From positions 124,001 to 188,000 of the forward strand of contig NZ_BMOC01000003.1 of the NCBI RefSeq assembly GCF_014646875.1: DNA of 64,000 nt. The letters are read 5' to 3'. The position numbers and the translations under genes were made by a program. This document shows, one piece after another, positions 20,408-28,886 of the stretch. Numbering within the stretch: position 1 is the stretch's first letter; every line of letters starts with the position of its first letter. Below the pieces are notes generated by a model. That model worked only from the letters and a program-made list of their open reading frames with translations. It had not been told where the DNA came from and made no database searches. The stretch is from Halobellus salinus (GTDB lineage Archaea; Halobacteriota; Halobacteria; Halobacteriales; Haloferacaceae).

Positions 20408-22870
20408 TTACTCTTTTGACAGCGCGTTGTGGTCGACCGCGTAGATCGTCACGTCGCCCGACTGGTGGACCTGTTCGATCCCGCCCGTTCGGAACGACAC
20501 CGGGCCGTACCGGGCTCGCTCGCCCGGCCCGACCCAGATGTAGTCCACGCCGTACCGCTCGAGGAGCGCCGCCCGGGTCGCCGCGTTGCCGGTGTACATC
20601 GCGTCCACGTCGCGGACGCGATCGAGGTATCCCCGTTGCCCGCGGTAGCCAACCTCGTGCTGCCACCCCGCGACGGTCGGCACCCCGGTCAGGCTCGACG
20701 CGGGGTTGGCGTTCCAACTGTACATCACGCGGTCGCGGCCGTCGGTGCCCCCGGGGTATGTCGCGGTCCCCGGCGCTTCCAACAGCGTGGGCTGGCCCTC
20801 ACGAGCGTCGACCCACGCGATCGCGGCCGCCTGGTCGGGGTGGTCGGTCCGGACGAACTGCGTGGCGTCGAGTGTCGGGCCGTCGGCCGGGGCGTTGCTG
20901 AAATGTGCCCCCACCGCGAGAACGCCGTAGATACTGGTCGATGCGACCAGCGCGATCACGAGCCCGACGACCGCGACCCGCCGCCACGGGATCCCGCCGA
21001 TGTCGCTGCCGGTGGTCGTGGTCTCGGCTCCCGACGCCTTCGCGTCGCCGCCGTCAGGTTCGACCGCCCGATCCGGCCTGTCGGCACCGGAGTCCGTTGC
21101 CCCGTCGCCGGCCCACAGCCCCGCGAGCGCCACTCCCGTCGCGGTCCCAAAGAACACCCACACCTGGATGTAGGTCTTGAACACGGTGTTCATCCGGCCG
21201 GGACCAGCCTGCTCGTTCACGTATACCAGTTCGACGAGCGTCACGAGTCCCGCGCCCGCGACGACGAGGACAGCCTCGTAGCCCACCGACTCCGAGGTTC
21301 GGAGCGCGATCCACGCCAGCAGGAGCAGCGGCACCGACACCGCCAGCGCCGCGAACCCGATCTGCAGTCCGACGGCCACCGCGGCGGCGACCCCACCGAC
21401 GAGCAACCACGGGCGGGCGACCCGGACCCGTGTGAGGAGAGAGCCCATCAGTCCGCCCAGGAACGCGCCGTGAACCAGGAGCAGCGGCCCGAGCCCGCTC
21501 CGGAGCTCCGGGCCGAGGAGTTCGATCGACCGCTCGCTGCCACCCGTCGCCGTCCCAAGGAGAAACGGCGCCGCGAGGACGGACGCGATGGTCGCGCCGA
21601 TCGCGGCAACCGCGAGCGCGCCGCCGACGCGCCGGAGTTCGGCAGCCGCTGTCCGGGTCGCGATCGGTGGGTCTCCCCTGGCGGTCGCCGCAGCAGCCGG
21701 GTCGCTATCACCGGGAAGCAGCGACCGGAGCCGACCGCCGCCCGGAAGCAGCGTCCACGGATCAGCGGGCGCGAACGCCGCCGCCAGCCATCCGACCGCG
21801 AGGATGCTCGGGAAACTCCAGGTGTCAACCACCGCCTGCCACGCCGCAAGGATCGGCAGCACGCCGAACAGTAGCGCGCGCCGGCGGCGCACCGACGATG
21901 CGGGCGTCCGGTAGTACGCGTAGCCGACCGCCGCCGCGAGCAGCAGGGTTGGCGTCCCCATCATGTGGGCATGGAGGTCACCGTTCAGCCACGAAAACAG
22001 CGGGAACTCGTTGATCGTGCCGGGGATAACGCGGGAGGCGCTCCAGTAGCTGAACGACTCCGCGCCCGCGAGGACGGTCTCGACGGTGTAGTCGGTCCGT
22101 TCGGCGACGTACCCTGCGGCGGTCCGATCCAACGACCCCGGGAGCGCCGACAGCGCGAGCCGGCCGGTGGTGACCAGGTTGCTCGCGACCCCGACAAAGA
22201 ACGCCGCGAACCCGCCGGCGACCCGCCGGGAGAGTCCGCGGTCGGCGCCGACAGCGGCCGCGAGCTCGAAGGCCGCCGTCACCAACGCGGCGTAGAACCC
22301 CGCGAGCGCAAGGTTGTACGCGAACCGCGGCGGCGTCGCGGTCAGCCACGACAAAAGCGTCGCGGTCAGGTGGCCGCCGTAGTAGTATTTCACCGGCTGG
22401 TTCGCGAACCAGAAGTCCTCCGGCGGGAGGACGGTCGACCGGTCGAGGGTCTTCAGCAGGCCGAAGTCCAGGAACTTCTCCCCACCGATCGGCAGCACCG
22501 CGGGGTCGAACGCCCGGATCGCGACGACGACCCCGAACCCGAGGAGAAAGACGGCCGCGGCGTCGGTTGCAGCGCCGCGGTCGATGTCGACGGCGAGGCG
22601 TATCCGACCCTGGCGGAGGGCGGCAACGTCGAGACCGGCGAGCGCGCTGGCGAGGAGGAGCGTCGCGACGCCGGCCGCGAGCGCGGTCGGTCCCCACGTC
22701 ACCCGTCCGACCCAGTAGGCGGGGACACTGAGCGTCACGAGCGCAGCCGGAACCGCAAGCCCGGCCCCGCGGCCGTCCGCCCGGGGGAGGAGCCGGGCGA
22801 CAAGGGGGAGCCCGAGCGCGAAGAGCGCGGCGTAGAGGACCAGCCACCGGGCGACGAGGGCGTACTCCAT
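20408..22870 (-). CDS. DUF2298 multi-pass membrane protein (probable lipid-linked sugar transferase)
   Basis: 820 residues, about 15 or more membrane helices. N-terminal helices are followed by the DUF2298 (Chlor_Arch_YYY) region, with DFGLLKTLDRSTVLPPEDFW, then ANQPVKYYYGGHL, typical of GT-C-like integral membrane glycosyltransferases. A soluble C-terminal domain ends HQSGDVTIYAVDHNALSKE. An acidic, threonine-rich loop (about residues 600-635) separates helices. The start MEYALVARWLVLYAALF at 22870 is chosen because it opens the first helix. The divergent neighbour encodes a GT2 glycosyltransferase followed by GtrA, consistent with cell-envelope glycosylation (inference). Confidence 0.82.
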   Translation of the reverse strand: MEYALVARWLVLYAALFALGLPLVARLLPRADGRGAGLAVPAALVTLSVPAYWVGRVTWGPTALAAGVATLLLASALAGLDVAALRQGRIRLAVDIDRGAATDAAAVFLLGFGVVVAIRAFDPAVLPIGGEKFLDFGLLKTLDRSTVLPPEDFWFANQPVKYYYGGHLTATLLSWLTATPPRFAYNLALAGFYAALVTAAFELAAAVGADRGLSRRVAGGFAAFFVGVASNLVTTGRLALSALPGSLDRTAAGYVAERTDYTVETVLAGAESFSYWSASRVIPGTINEFPLFSWLNGDLHAHMMGTPTLLLAAAVGYAYYRTPASSVRRRRALLFGVLPILAAWQAVVDTWSFPSILAVGWLAAAFAPADPWTLLPGGGRLRSLLPGDSDPAAAATARGDPPIATRTAAAELRRVGGALAVAAIGATIASVLAAPFLLGTATGGSERSIELLGPELRSGLGPLLLVHGAFLGGLMGSLLTRVRVARPWLLVGGVAAAVAVGLQIGFAALAVSVPLLLLAWIALRTSESVGYEAVLVVAGAGLVTLVELVYVNEQAGPGRMNTVFKTYIQVWVFFGTATGVALAGLWAGDGATDSGADRPDRAVEPDGGDAKASGAETTTTGSDIGGIPWRRVAVVGLVIALVASTSIYGVLAVGAHFSNAPADGPTLDATQFVRTDHPDQAAAIAWVDAREGQPTLLEAPGTATYPGGTDGRDRVMYSWNANPASSLTGVPTVAGWQHEVGYRGQRGYLDRVRDVDAMYTGNAATRAALLERYGVDYIWVGPGERARYGPVSFRTGGIEQVHQSGDVTIYAVDHNALSKE

Positions 22871-23070
22871 TGCCGTATCGGATCCGCCGAGACGCCGGGG
22901 CATACGTTTTTCGCCCGACGGTCGTCTGAGGGTGGGTCGTGTAGCGAACAGCCGGCACACCGGAATCCCCGCGCCGACGTGCCGGACGGCCGCAGACCGG
23001 CGCGGGGCGAACATCAGGGCACGCGGGGTGTGGCCCCGCTATCGGTCATAAACCTCCGGACGGTAGCGGT

Positions 23071-23081
23071 TCGTTTTTTAC
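23071..23081 (+). promoter_or_regulatory. TATA-like box of the GT2-gtrA operon
   Basis: TCGTTTTTTAC is centred about 27 bp before the ATG at 23105, the distance expected for a leaderless haloarchaeal transcript, in GC-rich surroundings. Confidence 0.45.
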
Positions 23082-23104
23082 ACGGGAGCCGGTACTCCGC
23101 GGTG

Positions 23105-23914
23105 ATGACCCGTCCCGTCGGGATCGTTGTCCCCGCCTACCGCCCCGACGCCGACCAGCTCGGTCCCTATCTTCGGGCACTGGACGATCGGCTCGACCCG
23201 ACCGTGATCAGGGTCGAACTCGACGCCCCCGAACCGGGGCTCCGCGAACGGCTCACGCCCCTCCCCGCCCCTGTCGAGGTCGCGGTGGCGGACAGCAGAC
23301 GCGGGAAGGGAGCGGCGATCACCGCGGGGTTCGAGGCGGTGGTCGACCGGGTTTCGGTCCTGGGTTTCGCCGACGCCGACGGCAGCACGCCCGCCGATTC
23401 GTTTGCCGCCGTCGTCGACAGGGTGCTCGACGGGGCGGACCTCGCGGCCGGCTCCCGCCGCCACCCCGACGCCGACGTACGCGCCCACCAAACGTTCGCC
23501 CGGCGGCGGCTGGGCGACGGGTTCGCGTGGCTCGCACGCCGGTTCCTCGACGAGCCGCTCTACGACTACCAGTGCGGCGCGAAGGCACTCACCGCCGACA
23601 CGTGGCGGAGGGTCCGGCCACACCTCTACGAGGGGGGGTTCGCGTGGGACATCGAACTCGTCGCGGTCGCGAGCGCGTTCGACCGCCGGATCGTCGAGGT
23701 GCCGGTCCAGTGGGAGGACCACCCTGATTCGACCGTGTCGACCGTCGACACCACGCTCCGACTGGCGCGGGCGCTCGTGACCTCCCGCCACCGGGCGCGG
23801 CTGCTCCGGGAGGATCGGCTTCACCAGTTGGTCGCTTCGCAACGGCGACCCGGCCCGGCGCTGATCGAACGCCTCGCGGCGGCCGACGCGGCCGACCCCA
23901 CCGAGGCCGACTGA
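23105..23914 (+). CDS. Glycosyltransferase family 2 (DPM1/GtrB-like)
   Basis: 269 residues, cytoplasmic GT-A fold. Features are the N-terminal strand GIVVPAYRPDADQL, the nucleotide-sugar loop SRRGKGAAITAGFEA, the metal-binding DADGST motif, and QCGAKALTADTWRRVRP with GGFAWDIELVAVA, a pattern of polyprenyl/dolichyl-phosphate sugar synthases. There are no C-terminal membrane helices. gtrA starts with no gap after its stop codon, and GtrA proteins act as flippase-like partners of such transferases, so a lipid-linked sugar donor is likely (inference). Confidence 0.88.
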   Translation: MTRPVGIVVPAYRPDADQLGPYLRALDDRLDPTVIRVELDAPEPGLRERLTPLPAPVEVAVADSRRGKGAAITAGFEAVVDRVSVLGFADADGSTPADSFAAVVDRVLDGADLAAGSRRHPDADVRAHQTFARRRLGDGFAWLARRFLDEPLYDYQCGAKALTADTWRRVRPHLYEGGFAWDIELVAVASAFDRRIVEVPVQWEDHPDSTVSTVDTTLRLARALVTSRHRARLLREDRLHQLVASQRRPGPALIERLAAADAADPTEAD

Positions 23915-24364
23915 ATGGTCCGCGAAACTGTCGCGGCCCTCGCCTCGGGCGTCCGGTTCGGGAAGTTCGTGTCCGTCGGCGCGGTCGGGGCCGCGTTCGA
24001 CGTCACCATCACCACGGCGCTCATCGTCGGGCTCGGTGTCCTCGGAGAGTACGCCAAACTCGTCGGCGCGGAGGTCGCGATCGTCGTGATGTTCGCGATC
24101 AACGAGCGGTGGACGTTCTCCGAACTCGGCGCACCCGGGGTGGGGCCCACCCTGGCCCGGTTTCTCCGATCGAACCTGGTGAGAAGTGGCGGGCTCGCCG
24201 TCCAGTTCCTGATCGTCCGCGGGTTCCGGCAACTCGAACTGTCGATGGTGGTTCTCGGGGTCGACGTCTGGCAACTGATCCCGATCCCGATCGCGATCGG
24301 AGCGTCGGTGCTGCTGAACTACATCGCCGAAAGCCTCCTTACCTGGCGCGTGACGCGCTCCTGA
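23915..24364 (+). CDS. GtrA family membrane protein
   Basis: 149 residues with four predicted membrane helices (FGKFVSVGAVGAAFDVTITT; LVGAEVAIVVMFAINERWTF; two further C-terminal helices ending VLLNYIAESLLTWRVTRS). The conserved FxxVGxxxxxxD start and N-E-R-W/TF motif are typical of GtrA, thought to translocate lipid-linked sugars. Its ATG directly follows the stop of the glycosyltransferase gene. Confidence 0.88.
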   Translation: MVRETVAALASGVRFGKFVSVGAVGAAFDVTITTALIVGLGVLGEYAKLVGAEVAIVVMFAINERWTFSELGAPGVGPTLARFLRSNLVRSGGLAVQFLIVRGFRQLELSMVVLGVDVWQLIPIPIAIGASVLLNYIAESLLTWRVTRS

Positions 24365-24435
24365 CGCGCCGTGGCAAACTGCCATACTGCGGCCGAAACA
24401 CAATCCTTAACCGTACCCCTCGACTTCATTTTGGT

Positions 24436-24510
24436 AGCGGGATGGGATAGCCAGGAGATTCCGCCGGGCTCATAACCCGGAGATCGGTAGTTCAAATCTA
24501 CCTCCCGCTA
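24436..24510 (+). tRNA. Initiator tRNA-Met (CAT)
   Basis: 75 nt cloverleaf: acceptor AGCGGGA/TCCCGCT with discriminator A, anticodon loop CTCATAA with anticodon CAT, and three G-C pairs GGG/CCC at the base of the anticodon stem. That triplet and the A1-U72 pair are hallmarks of archaeal initiator tRNA. The T-arm is GTAGTTCAAATCTAC. CCA is not encoded. A weak CTTAAC box lies about 27 bp upstream. Confidence 0.96.
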
Positions 24511-24658
24511 CTCCGCGCGAGATCGACTTTTGATCTGCCTGATGATGTGCCTCCGACGACCCGAGTTTTCGACCGCACTACAGGCGTTAGTGCTTCTTCA
24601 ACAGTTTCGTTCCGCGGATGAATATTAAGTAATCGCGTGAATAGATAATACGCGTGAG

Positions 24659-24817
24659 ATGACCAAGCGACTCACTGTTGACTTCGAGGACGACCTGTAC
24701 AAGGAGTTCTCGAAGCAATGCATCGACGCTGAAAAGACTAATCCACGGGAAGCCTTGCGCTCGTACGGAAATCTCGATTTTCGTGTAACGAGACGTGTTG
24801 CGTCTCGAACCACTTGA
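24659..24817 (+). pseudogene. Truncated ribbon-helix-helix (antitoxin-like) gene
   Basis: 52 codons. The start MTKRLTVDFEDDLYKEFSKQ, then CIDAEKTNPREAL, matches the N-terminal half of haloarchaeal ribbon-helix-helix regulators or antitoxins. After ALRSYG the expected second helix is replaced by a basic, non-conserved end (NLDFRVTRRVASRTT). It is probably a truncated remnant; a short functional protein is less likely. It lies in a small region between tRNA-Met and a palindromic element. AT-rich sequence (AATATTAAGTAATCG) upstream could have been its promoter. Confidence 0.5.
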
Positions 24818-24938
24818 CACCGAGGCAGTTCACCTCCCGCTATTTTCCCGAGAATTTGACCCTGAGCGGAACGTTGATGCGCCGTGGATAGTCGAGTTCT
24901 CGACTGCGGATCTCATACTGTCGGCTATAGTCGCGTGA
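24795..24938 (+). pseudogene. Hypothetical fragment ending inside a palindromic element
   Basis: A 47-codon frame from a GTG at 24795 has acidic haloarchaeal coding character (LRLEPLDTEAVHLPLFSREF, then DPERNVDAPWIVEFSTADLI). Its last six codons and stop lie within the 80-bp palindrome at 24915, suggesting a gene cut off by that insertion. The upstream part is missing (a stop precedes the GTG). The family is not recognised. Confidence 0.35.
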
Positions 24939-24994
24939 CGTATTTCGACACCCCGGGGTGTCGAAAATCTTCACGTAGTTATAGCCGACAGTAT
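24915..24994. mobile_element. 80-bp near-perfect palindromic MITE-like element
   Basis: Two 40-base arms meet at CCCCGGGG (24951-24958). The outer 15 bases of both arms are identical (ATACTGTCGGCTATA inverted) and the inner 12 (TTTCGACACCCC) as well, with about seven mismatches between. This looks like the fused terminal inverted repeats of an insertion sequence with no internal gene. The right end abuts the stop codon of the Rieske gene. As RNA it would form a strong hairpin and may act as a terminator for that gene. I cannot assign the parent IS family or see a clear target duplication. Confidence 0.7.
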
Positions 24995-25404
24995 CAGAAG
25001 TCGATCCGGCTCCCCGAGGAGAGATCCCGTTCCTCGGAGAGTCCGGGGTCGGCACTCTCCCACTCCTCGTCGGTCAGGTACACGCCTCCCTCGGCGACAG
25101 TCACCTCGAACGTATCGAGGACCGCCCCCTCGCAAGGTCCGAAGTCGCAGTGGCCGGTCGCTTTCTCGAAGCTCGCGCCGTGTTTCCCGCAGACGAGTTC
25201 CTCGTCCCGGACAGTGGCGCCCGGCCCCTTGTCGAGCCGGACGTCACGCCAGTGGGGACAGTAGTTGGTGTACGCCACGACCGTGCCGTCGCCGAGGCGG
25301 GTGAGCAGCCCCTCCGTCGTCTCGAACCCGGATCGGGCGGTGAAGACGACGGTGTCCTCGGCGGTCACCTCGTCGGTGTCGACGATGCGGCGGTCCTCGT
25401 TCAT
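24994..25404 (-). CDS. Rieske [2Fe-2S] domain protein
   Basis: 136 residues, a small soluble Rieske ferredoxin-like protein. The cluster ligands are in box 1 NYCPHW (Cys-x-His) and box 2 VCGKHGASF (Cys-x-x-His), 20 residues apart. Box 2 is followed by TGHCDFGPCEG, as in the Rieske domains that feed oxygenases. It has no signal peptide or membrane helix. The stop codon lies at the border of the 80-bp palindrome, so the last residue or residues may have been altered by that insertion. The aminotransferase gene lies 45 bp upstream on the same strand. Confidence 0.88.
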   Translation of the reverse strand: MNEDRRIVDTDEVTAEDTVVFTARSGFETTEGLLTRLGDGTVVAYTNYCPHWRDVRLDKGPGATVRDEELVCGKHGASFEKATGHCDFGPCEGAVLDTFEVTVAEGGVYLTDEEWESADPGLSEERDLSSGSRIDF

Positions 25405-25449
25405 ATGCGTATTCCGGGTCCGAGGCGTTCAAACGTGACGGTTCCGGGG

Positions 25450-26409
25450 TCAGGAGTCCGCGTCCCCGTCCCCGTCTCCGTCCCCGTCTCCGGCTTCGCT
25501 GTCGCCCGGAGTGCTGCCGCCAGCGCCCGACAGCCGTTCGCCGCCGTAGCACTCGCGTTCGATGCGGGCGTTGTAGACCCGGCGGAGGAGCGCCGTGACC
25601 GGGCCGGCGCCGACGTCGATCCCGTCGACCGTCCCGACGGGCCGGATTCCGCGGGTCGTGGTCGTGACGAACGCCTCTTCGGCGCTCCGGAGGTCTTCGG
25701 GGGTGAACGAGCCCTCGGTCACGGGGATCCCCTCCCCCTCCGCGATGTCGATGACCTCGGCGCGGGTGACACCCGGCAGAACGGGACCGTCGAGGCTCGG
25801 GGTGCAGAGGGCGTTGCCGTCAACAAAAAAGAGAGCGCTCGTGGTGCCCTCCGCGAGGCGGCCGTCGCCGTCAAGCATCACGGCTTCGTCGGCGCCGGAG
25901 ACACGGAGTTCGAGCCGGGCCAGGACGGCGTTGATGTGGTTGTGTGTCTTCACCTCCGAGGGGATCGCGGCGTCGGGGACGCGGCGGGTCTTCACCGTCT
26001 GGAGCGTTGCCGGCCCGCCCCGGACCGGGTCGGAGCCGACGCCGCCGCGGGGGAGCGACTCGGCGTGGACCACGACGGTCGGGTCGGCATCGGGGTCGGG
26101 ACTGAGACCGCCCGACCCGACGCCACGGGTGATTGAGAGCCTGACCAACGCGTTGTCGAGGCCGTTCGCACGGAGCGTCTCCGCGACGCGTCTCCGGAGG
26201 TCGGCCGACGAGAGCCCGTGGTCGAGCGAGAGCGCCGCCGCGGAGCGGGCGAGGCGCTCGGCGTGGTCATCCCAGCGGAACACCGCACCGCCGTAGATCC
26301 GGAGCGTCTCGAAGACCGCGTCACCGTATAGGAATCCGCGGTCGTGGACGCTCACGGACGCCTCCGCCGCCGGGACGAGGTCGCCGTCGACGTGGGACAA
26401 CCCGGCCAT
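25450..26409 (-). CDS. Class IV aminotransferase (PabC/IlvE-type)
   Basis: 319 residues, pyridoxal-phosphate enzyme. The fold-type IV features are the N-terminal SVHDRGFLYGDAVFETLRIY, the likely PLP lysine Lys154 in SEVKTHNHINAVLARLEL, and EGTTSALFFVDGNALCTPSL, then GVTRAEVIDIAEGEGI and EEAFVTTTTRGIRPV. Either aminodeoxychorismate lyase (PabC) or branched-chain aminotransferase is possible; the length and single-lysine context favour PabC slightly, but no pabA/pabB genes are adjacent. The last 17 residues are an Asp-Gly repeat tail (GDGDGDGDGDADS) from a GTCCCC-type DNA repeat. Confidence 0.82.
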   Translation of the reverse strand: MAGLSHVDGDLVPAAEASVSVHDRGFLYGDAVFETLRIYGGAVFRWDDHAERLARSAAALSLDHGLSSADLRRRVAETLRANGLDNALVRLSITRGVGSGGLSPDPDADPTVVVHAESLPRGGVGSDPVRGGPATLQTVKTRRVPDAAIPSEVKTHNHINAVLARLELRVSGADEAVMLDGDGRLAEGTTSALFFVDGNALCTPSLDGPVLPGVTRAEVIDIAEGEGIPVTEGSFTPEDLRSAEEAFVTTTTRGIRPVGTVDGIDVGAGPVTALLRRVYNARIERECYGGERLSGAGGSTPGDSEAGDGDGDGDGDADS

Positions 26410-26419
26410 CGCGCGGCGG

Positions 26420-26887
26420 CTACGACCCCCCGCTCGCCCGCCCGATCCAGTCGCTCACCCGGGATTCGGAGACGTCGATCCCGTCGGCCACCTCAACGGC
26501 GTCGGCCGCGGCGAGTTCGCTCACGGTCTCGATACCGAACTCCTCCAGCCGGCCGGCGTACGCCGGCCCGATGCCTTTGATCGTCTCGACGGACGCCGTC
26601 GCGCCGTCCGCTGTCGGTTCGGCGTCGTCCGCGCTCCCCGTCGGCGCGTCGTCCTTGGACTCGCCCGCGGCCGTATCGCCGCTCGTGGCCTCCGTCGGCG
26701 CATCGCCGCCTTTGACCGCCGCTTCGGTCGCCGCGTCGGGGGTCGGCTGCGCCGCGTCGGGATCGTGTTCGACGGCTACCCGTCCGTCCTGCGGTTCGGT
26801 CGGCCCCGGTTCGGTGGTCGGCTCCTCGGCTCTCCCGCCGCCGGTCAGCGCGCGAAGCGCCGACACGATCGTATCGAAAATGCTCAT
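26420..26887 (-). CDS. Helix-hairpin-helix domain protein
   Basis: 155 residues. Residues 1-100 are acidic, Ala/Thr/Asp-rich and low-complexity after a short amphipathic start (MSIFDTIVSALRALTGGG). The C-terminal 55 residues hold a helix-hairpin-helix pair (ETIKGIGPAYAGRLEEFGIE; AVEVADGIDVSESRVSDWIG) resembling non-specific DNA-binding HhH domains and the C-terminal tail of TopA in this same window. The start lies in an AT-rich promoter-like stretch (26890-26930). Its function is unknown. Confidence 0.75.
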   Translation of the reverse strand: MSIFDTIVSALRALTGGGRAEEPTTEPGPTEPQDGRVAVEHDPDAAQPTPDAATEAAVKGGDAPTEATSGDTAAGESKDDAPTGSADDAEPTADGATASVETIKGIGPAYAGRLEEFGIETVSELAAADAVEVADGIDVSESRVSDWIGRASGGS

Positions 26888-26970
26888 CCTACCGGTAGTA
26901 GGAGAGTCGAGTATTTAAAAATCAGTCCGCAGTGCGGACACACGGGCCGGCGGAGCCGCGCCGATCCCCG

Positions 26971-27417
26971 TCACGCCTCGGCGTCGGACGTGTCGTCGGC
27001 GGCGTCTGCGGCCGCGCCGTCCCCCTCGACCGCCTCCCGCAGTTGGTTCCGGATTCCCGGTACCGTCCCCGTGAGGTCGCCCACTGTGTCTTCGGCGTCC
27101 TCGATCGCCGTCACGAGGCTTTCGAGATCCTCGATTTTCGCCTCCAGGTCGTCGGGGTCGTCGAACGCGTCGGCGCGTTGCCCCACGATGAAGGTCTTTT
27201 TCGCCTGCCGGAGGTGCTCTGCGGCGTCACCGACATCGAGCGCGGAGCGAAGGGTGTTGAGGACGCCGAGGACGTTGTCGGCCTCCACGTCCCACACCGC
27301 GTCGGGGTCGGGCAACACCGCGCGGGCGTCGTCGAGGTGTCCCGCAACCTCCTCGCGCATCTCCGCGGCGGCCTCGCCGAACAGATCGTCGTCCGCGAGC
27401 GTGGTCTGGTCGCTCAT
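26971..27417 (-). CDS. DUF5790 family haloarchaeal protein
   Basis: 148 residues, acidic, predicted all-helical. The sequence MSDQTTLADDDLFGEAAAEM and DAVWDVEADNVLGVLNTLRS fit the conserved haloarchaeal family I know as DUF5790. It has no catalytic motifs or membrane segments. The ATG at 27415-27417 is used because the upstream in-frame codons are not conserved-looking. Confidence 0.75.
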   Translation of the reverse strand: MSDQTTLADDDLFGEAAAEMREEVAGHLDDARAVLPDPDAVWDVEADNVLGVLNTLRSALDVGDAAEHLRQAKKTFIVGQRADAFDDPDDLEAKIEDLESLVTAIEDAEDTVGDLTGTVPGIRNQLREAVEGDGAAADAADDTSDAEA

Positions 27418-27507
27418 ACCACGGGGTTCGGGACCGACGGGATTAAACACACGCCCGAAAGTGAAAGTGAAACTCCGGCGGGCACGAACCGCCGCAGTTC
27501 GGCTCGT

Positions 27508-27867
27508 TCACCCGTTTGAACCGTCAGGTTCGACGTCAACCAGCTGCATCGTCGGGTAGTCGCCGTCCATCTCCATCCGCGTCCGGACGGTCACGCCGGC
27601 GCGCTCGATCCGCATCCCGACGTCCATGAACCGGCCGGTGAGTTCGGTGTAGTCCGCCGACTGGGCGTCGAGTTCCGCTGCGATCCGGTCGGTCCGGACC
27701 GCGACGTCGACGTCGACGCAGTGGGGCTGGTTCTCGATCGCCGCCTCCATGGCTCGCCCCAAGCTCTCGGCGCTGTCGGGGCTCACCGGCGTGCCCGCGA
27801 ACTGGTGGTAGAGCGATCCAAACTTGATTCCCGCCTCGAAACACGCGCGTTCGGCGTCGGTTGGCAT
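27508..27867 (-). CDS. mptD: Archaeal dihydroneopterin aldolase MptD
   Basis: 119 residues. MptD (formerly DUF381) releases 6-hydroxymethyl-dihydropterin in archaeal tetrahydrofolate or methanopterin synthesis. The N-terminus ERACFEAGIKFGSLYHQFAG and HCVDVDVAVRTDRIAAELDA with GRFMDVGMRIERAGVTVRTR match the family. The ATG at 27865-27867 sits at the conserved start. It is divergent from azf with 95 bp between. Confidence 0.88.
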   Translation of the reverse strand: MPTDAERACFEAGIKFGSLYHQFAGTPVSPDSAESLGRAMEAAIENQPHCVDVDVAVRTDRIAAELDAQSADYTELTGRFMDVGMRIERAGVTVRTRMEMDGDYPTMQLVDVEPDGSNG

Positions 27868-27962
27868 ACCTCGGCTTCGCTGCCGACACGCAAATGGCTG
27901 CCGTCGGCGAAGCGGGAACAAACCGGTCGTTTCTTGCCCCCGGTGTCCCGAGACTCTCCCGA

Positions 27963-28742
27963 ATGGACGACCCGGTGCTGTTGACTGGGGCAGGCGGGCG
28001 CGTCGGGCAGGCCATCCTCCGCCACACCGGTGCCGACTTCGAGTGGCGGCTGCTCGACCGAGAACCGCTCCCGGACCGAAAGCTTCCGGAGGGAGTCGAC
28101 GACACCGACGTGTGCACCGCCGACATCACCGACGGCGACGCGGTTCGGGAGGCGATGACGGGGTGTCGAGCGGTGATCCACCTCGCTGGCGACCCGCGGC
28201 CGGAGGCGCCGTGGGACAGCGTCCTCAGAAACAACATCGACGGCACACAGACGATGTTCGCCGCGGCGGTTGAGACCGGCGTCGAAAAGTTCGCGTTCGC
28301 CTCCTCGAACCACGCCGTCGGCGCGTACGAGACCGACACCCGGAAGCCGGAGCTGTACCGTCCTGACGACGAGTTCCGGCTCGACGGCGCCGAACTCCCC
28401 CGCCCGAGCAACCTCTACGGCGTGAGCAAGGCCGCCGGCGAGTCGATCGGGCGGTACTACCACGACCACCACGGCGTTTCAGTTGTCAACGTCCGGATCG
28501 GCAACCTCACTGAGGGTCACCCACCGATCGACTACGAGCGCGGCCAGGCGATGTGGCTGTCGTACCCCGACTGCGCACACCTCTTCAAGCGCTGCCTGCT
28601 CGCGGAGTACGACTACGAAATCGTCTACGGCATCTCCGACAACGATCGGAGATATTACTCGATCGACCGCGCGAAGGACGTGCTGGGGTACGCCCCCCAA
28701 GACAACTCCGCGGAGTGGGACGGCGACGAGCGAACCGCGTAA
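27963..28742 (+). CDS. azf: NAD-dependent glucose-6-phosphate dehydrogenase
   Basis: 259 residues, an extended short-chain dehydrogenase. Azf was characterised in Haloferax volcanii as the NAD-specific glucose-6-phosphate dehydrogenase of the haloarchaeal oxidative pentose phosphate pathway. The Rossmann motif is VLLTGAGGRVGQ, HLAGDPRPEAPWDSVLRNNI is highly characteristic, and the catalytic pair is Tyr152/Lys156 in NLYGVSKAAGE. The end NDRRYYSIDRAKDVLGYAPQ is also family-typical. The ATG at 27963 starts MDDPVLLTGAG. Confidence 0.92.
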   Translation: MDDPVLLTGAGGRVGQAILRHTGADFEWRLLDREPLPDRKLPEGVDDTDVCTADITDGDAVREAMTGCRAVIHLAGDPRPEAPWDSVLRNNIDGTQTMFAAAVETGVEKFAFASSNHAVGAYETDTRKPELYRPDDEFRLDGAELPRPSNLYGVSKAAGESIGRYYHDHHGVSVVNVRIGNLTEGHPPIDYERGQAMWLSYPDCAHLFKRCLLAEYDYEIVYGISDNDRRYYSIDRAKDVLGYAPQDNSAEWDGDERTA

Positions 28743-28886
28743 GCGGTCTCACTCCGTCCGAGAGTCAGTGGTGGCGGTGTTTCGGCGTCGTCCTCGCGGG
28801 ACACACCCGACCGGCCGCGCAACGGACGTGCGGAGGATGACTCACACAACGGCCGCGCAGCCTGGAGACGTCCCCGTGCGCGGGCG

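Noticed and set aside
20429-21874. 481-codon plus-strand frame opposite the DUF2298 gene
   Set aside because: Composition is that of an antisense frame (Arg/Pro/Gly-rich); the minus-strand frame has membrane helices and a family match.
23078-24403. 441-codon minus-strand frame opposite the GT2 and gtrA genes
   Set aside because: No domain; both plus-strand genes are clearly recognised.
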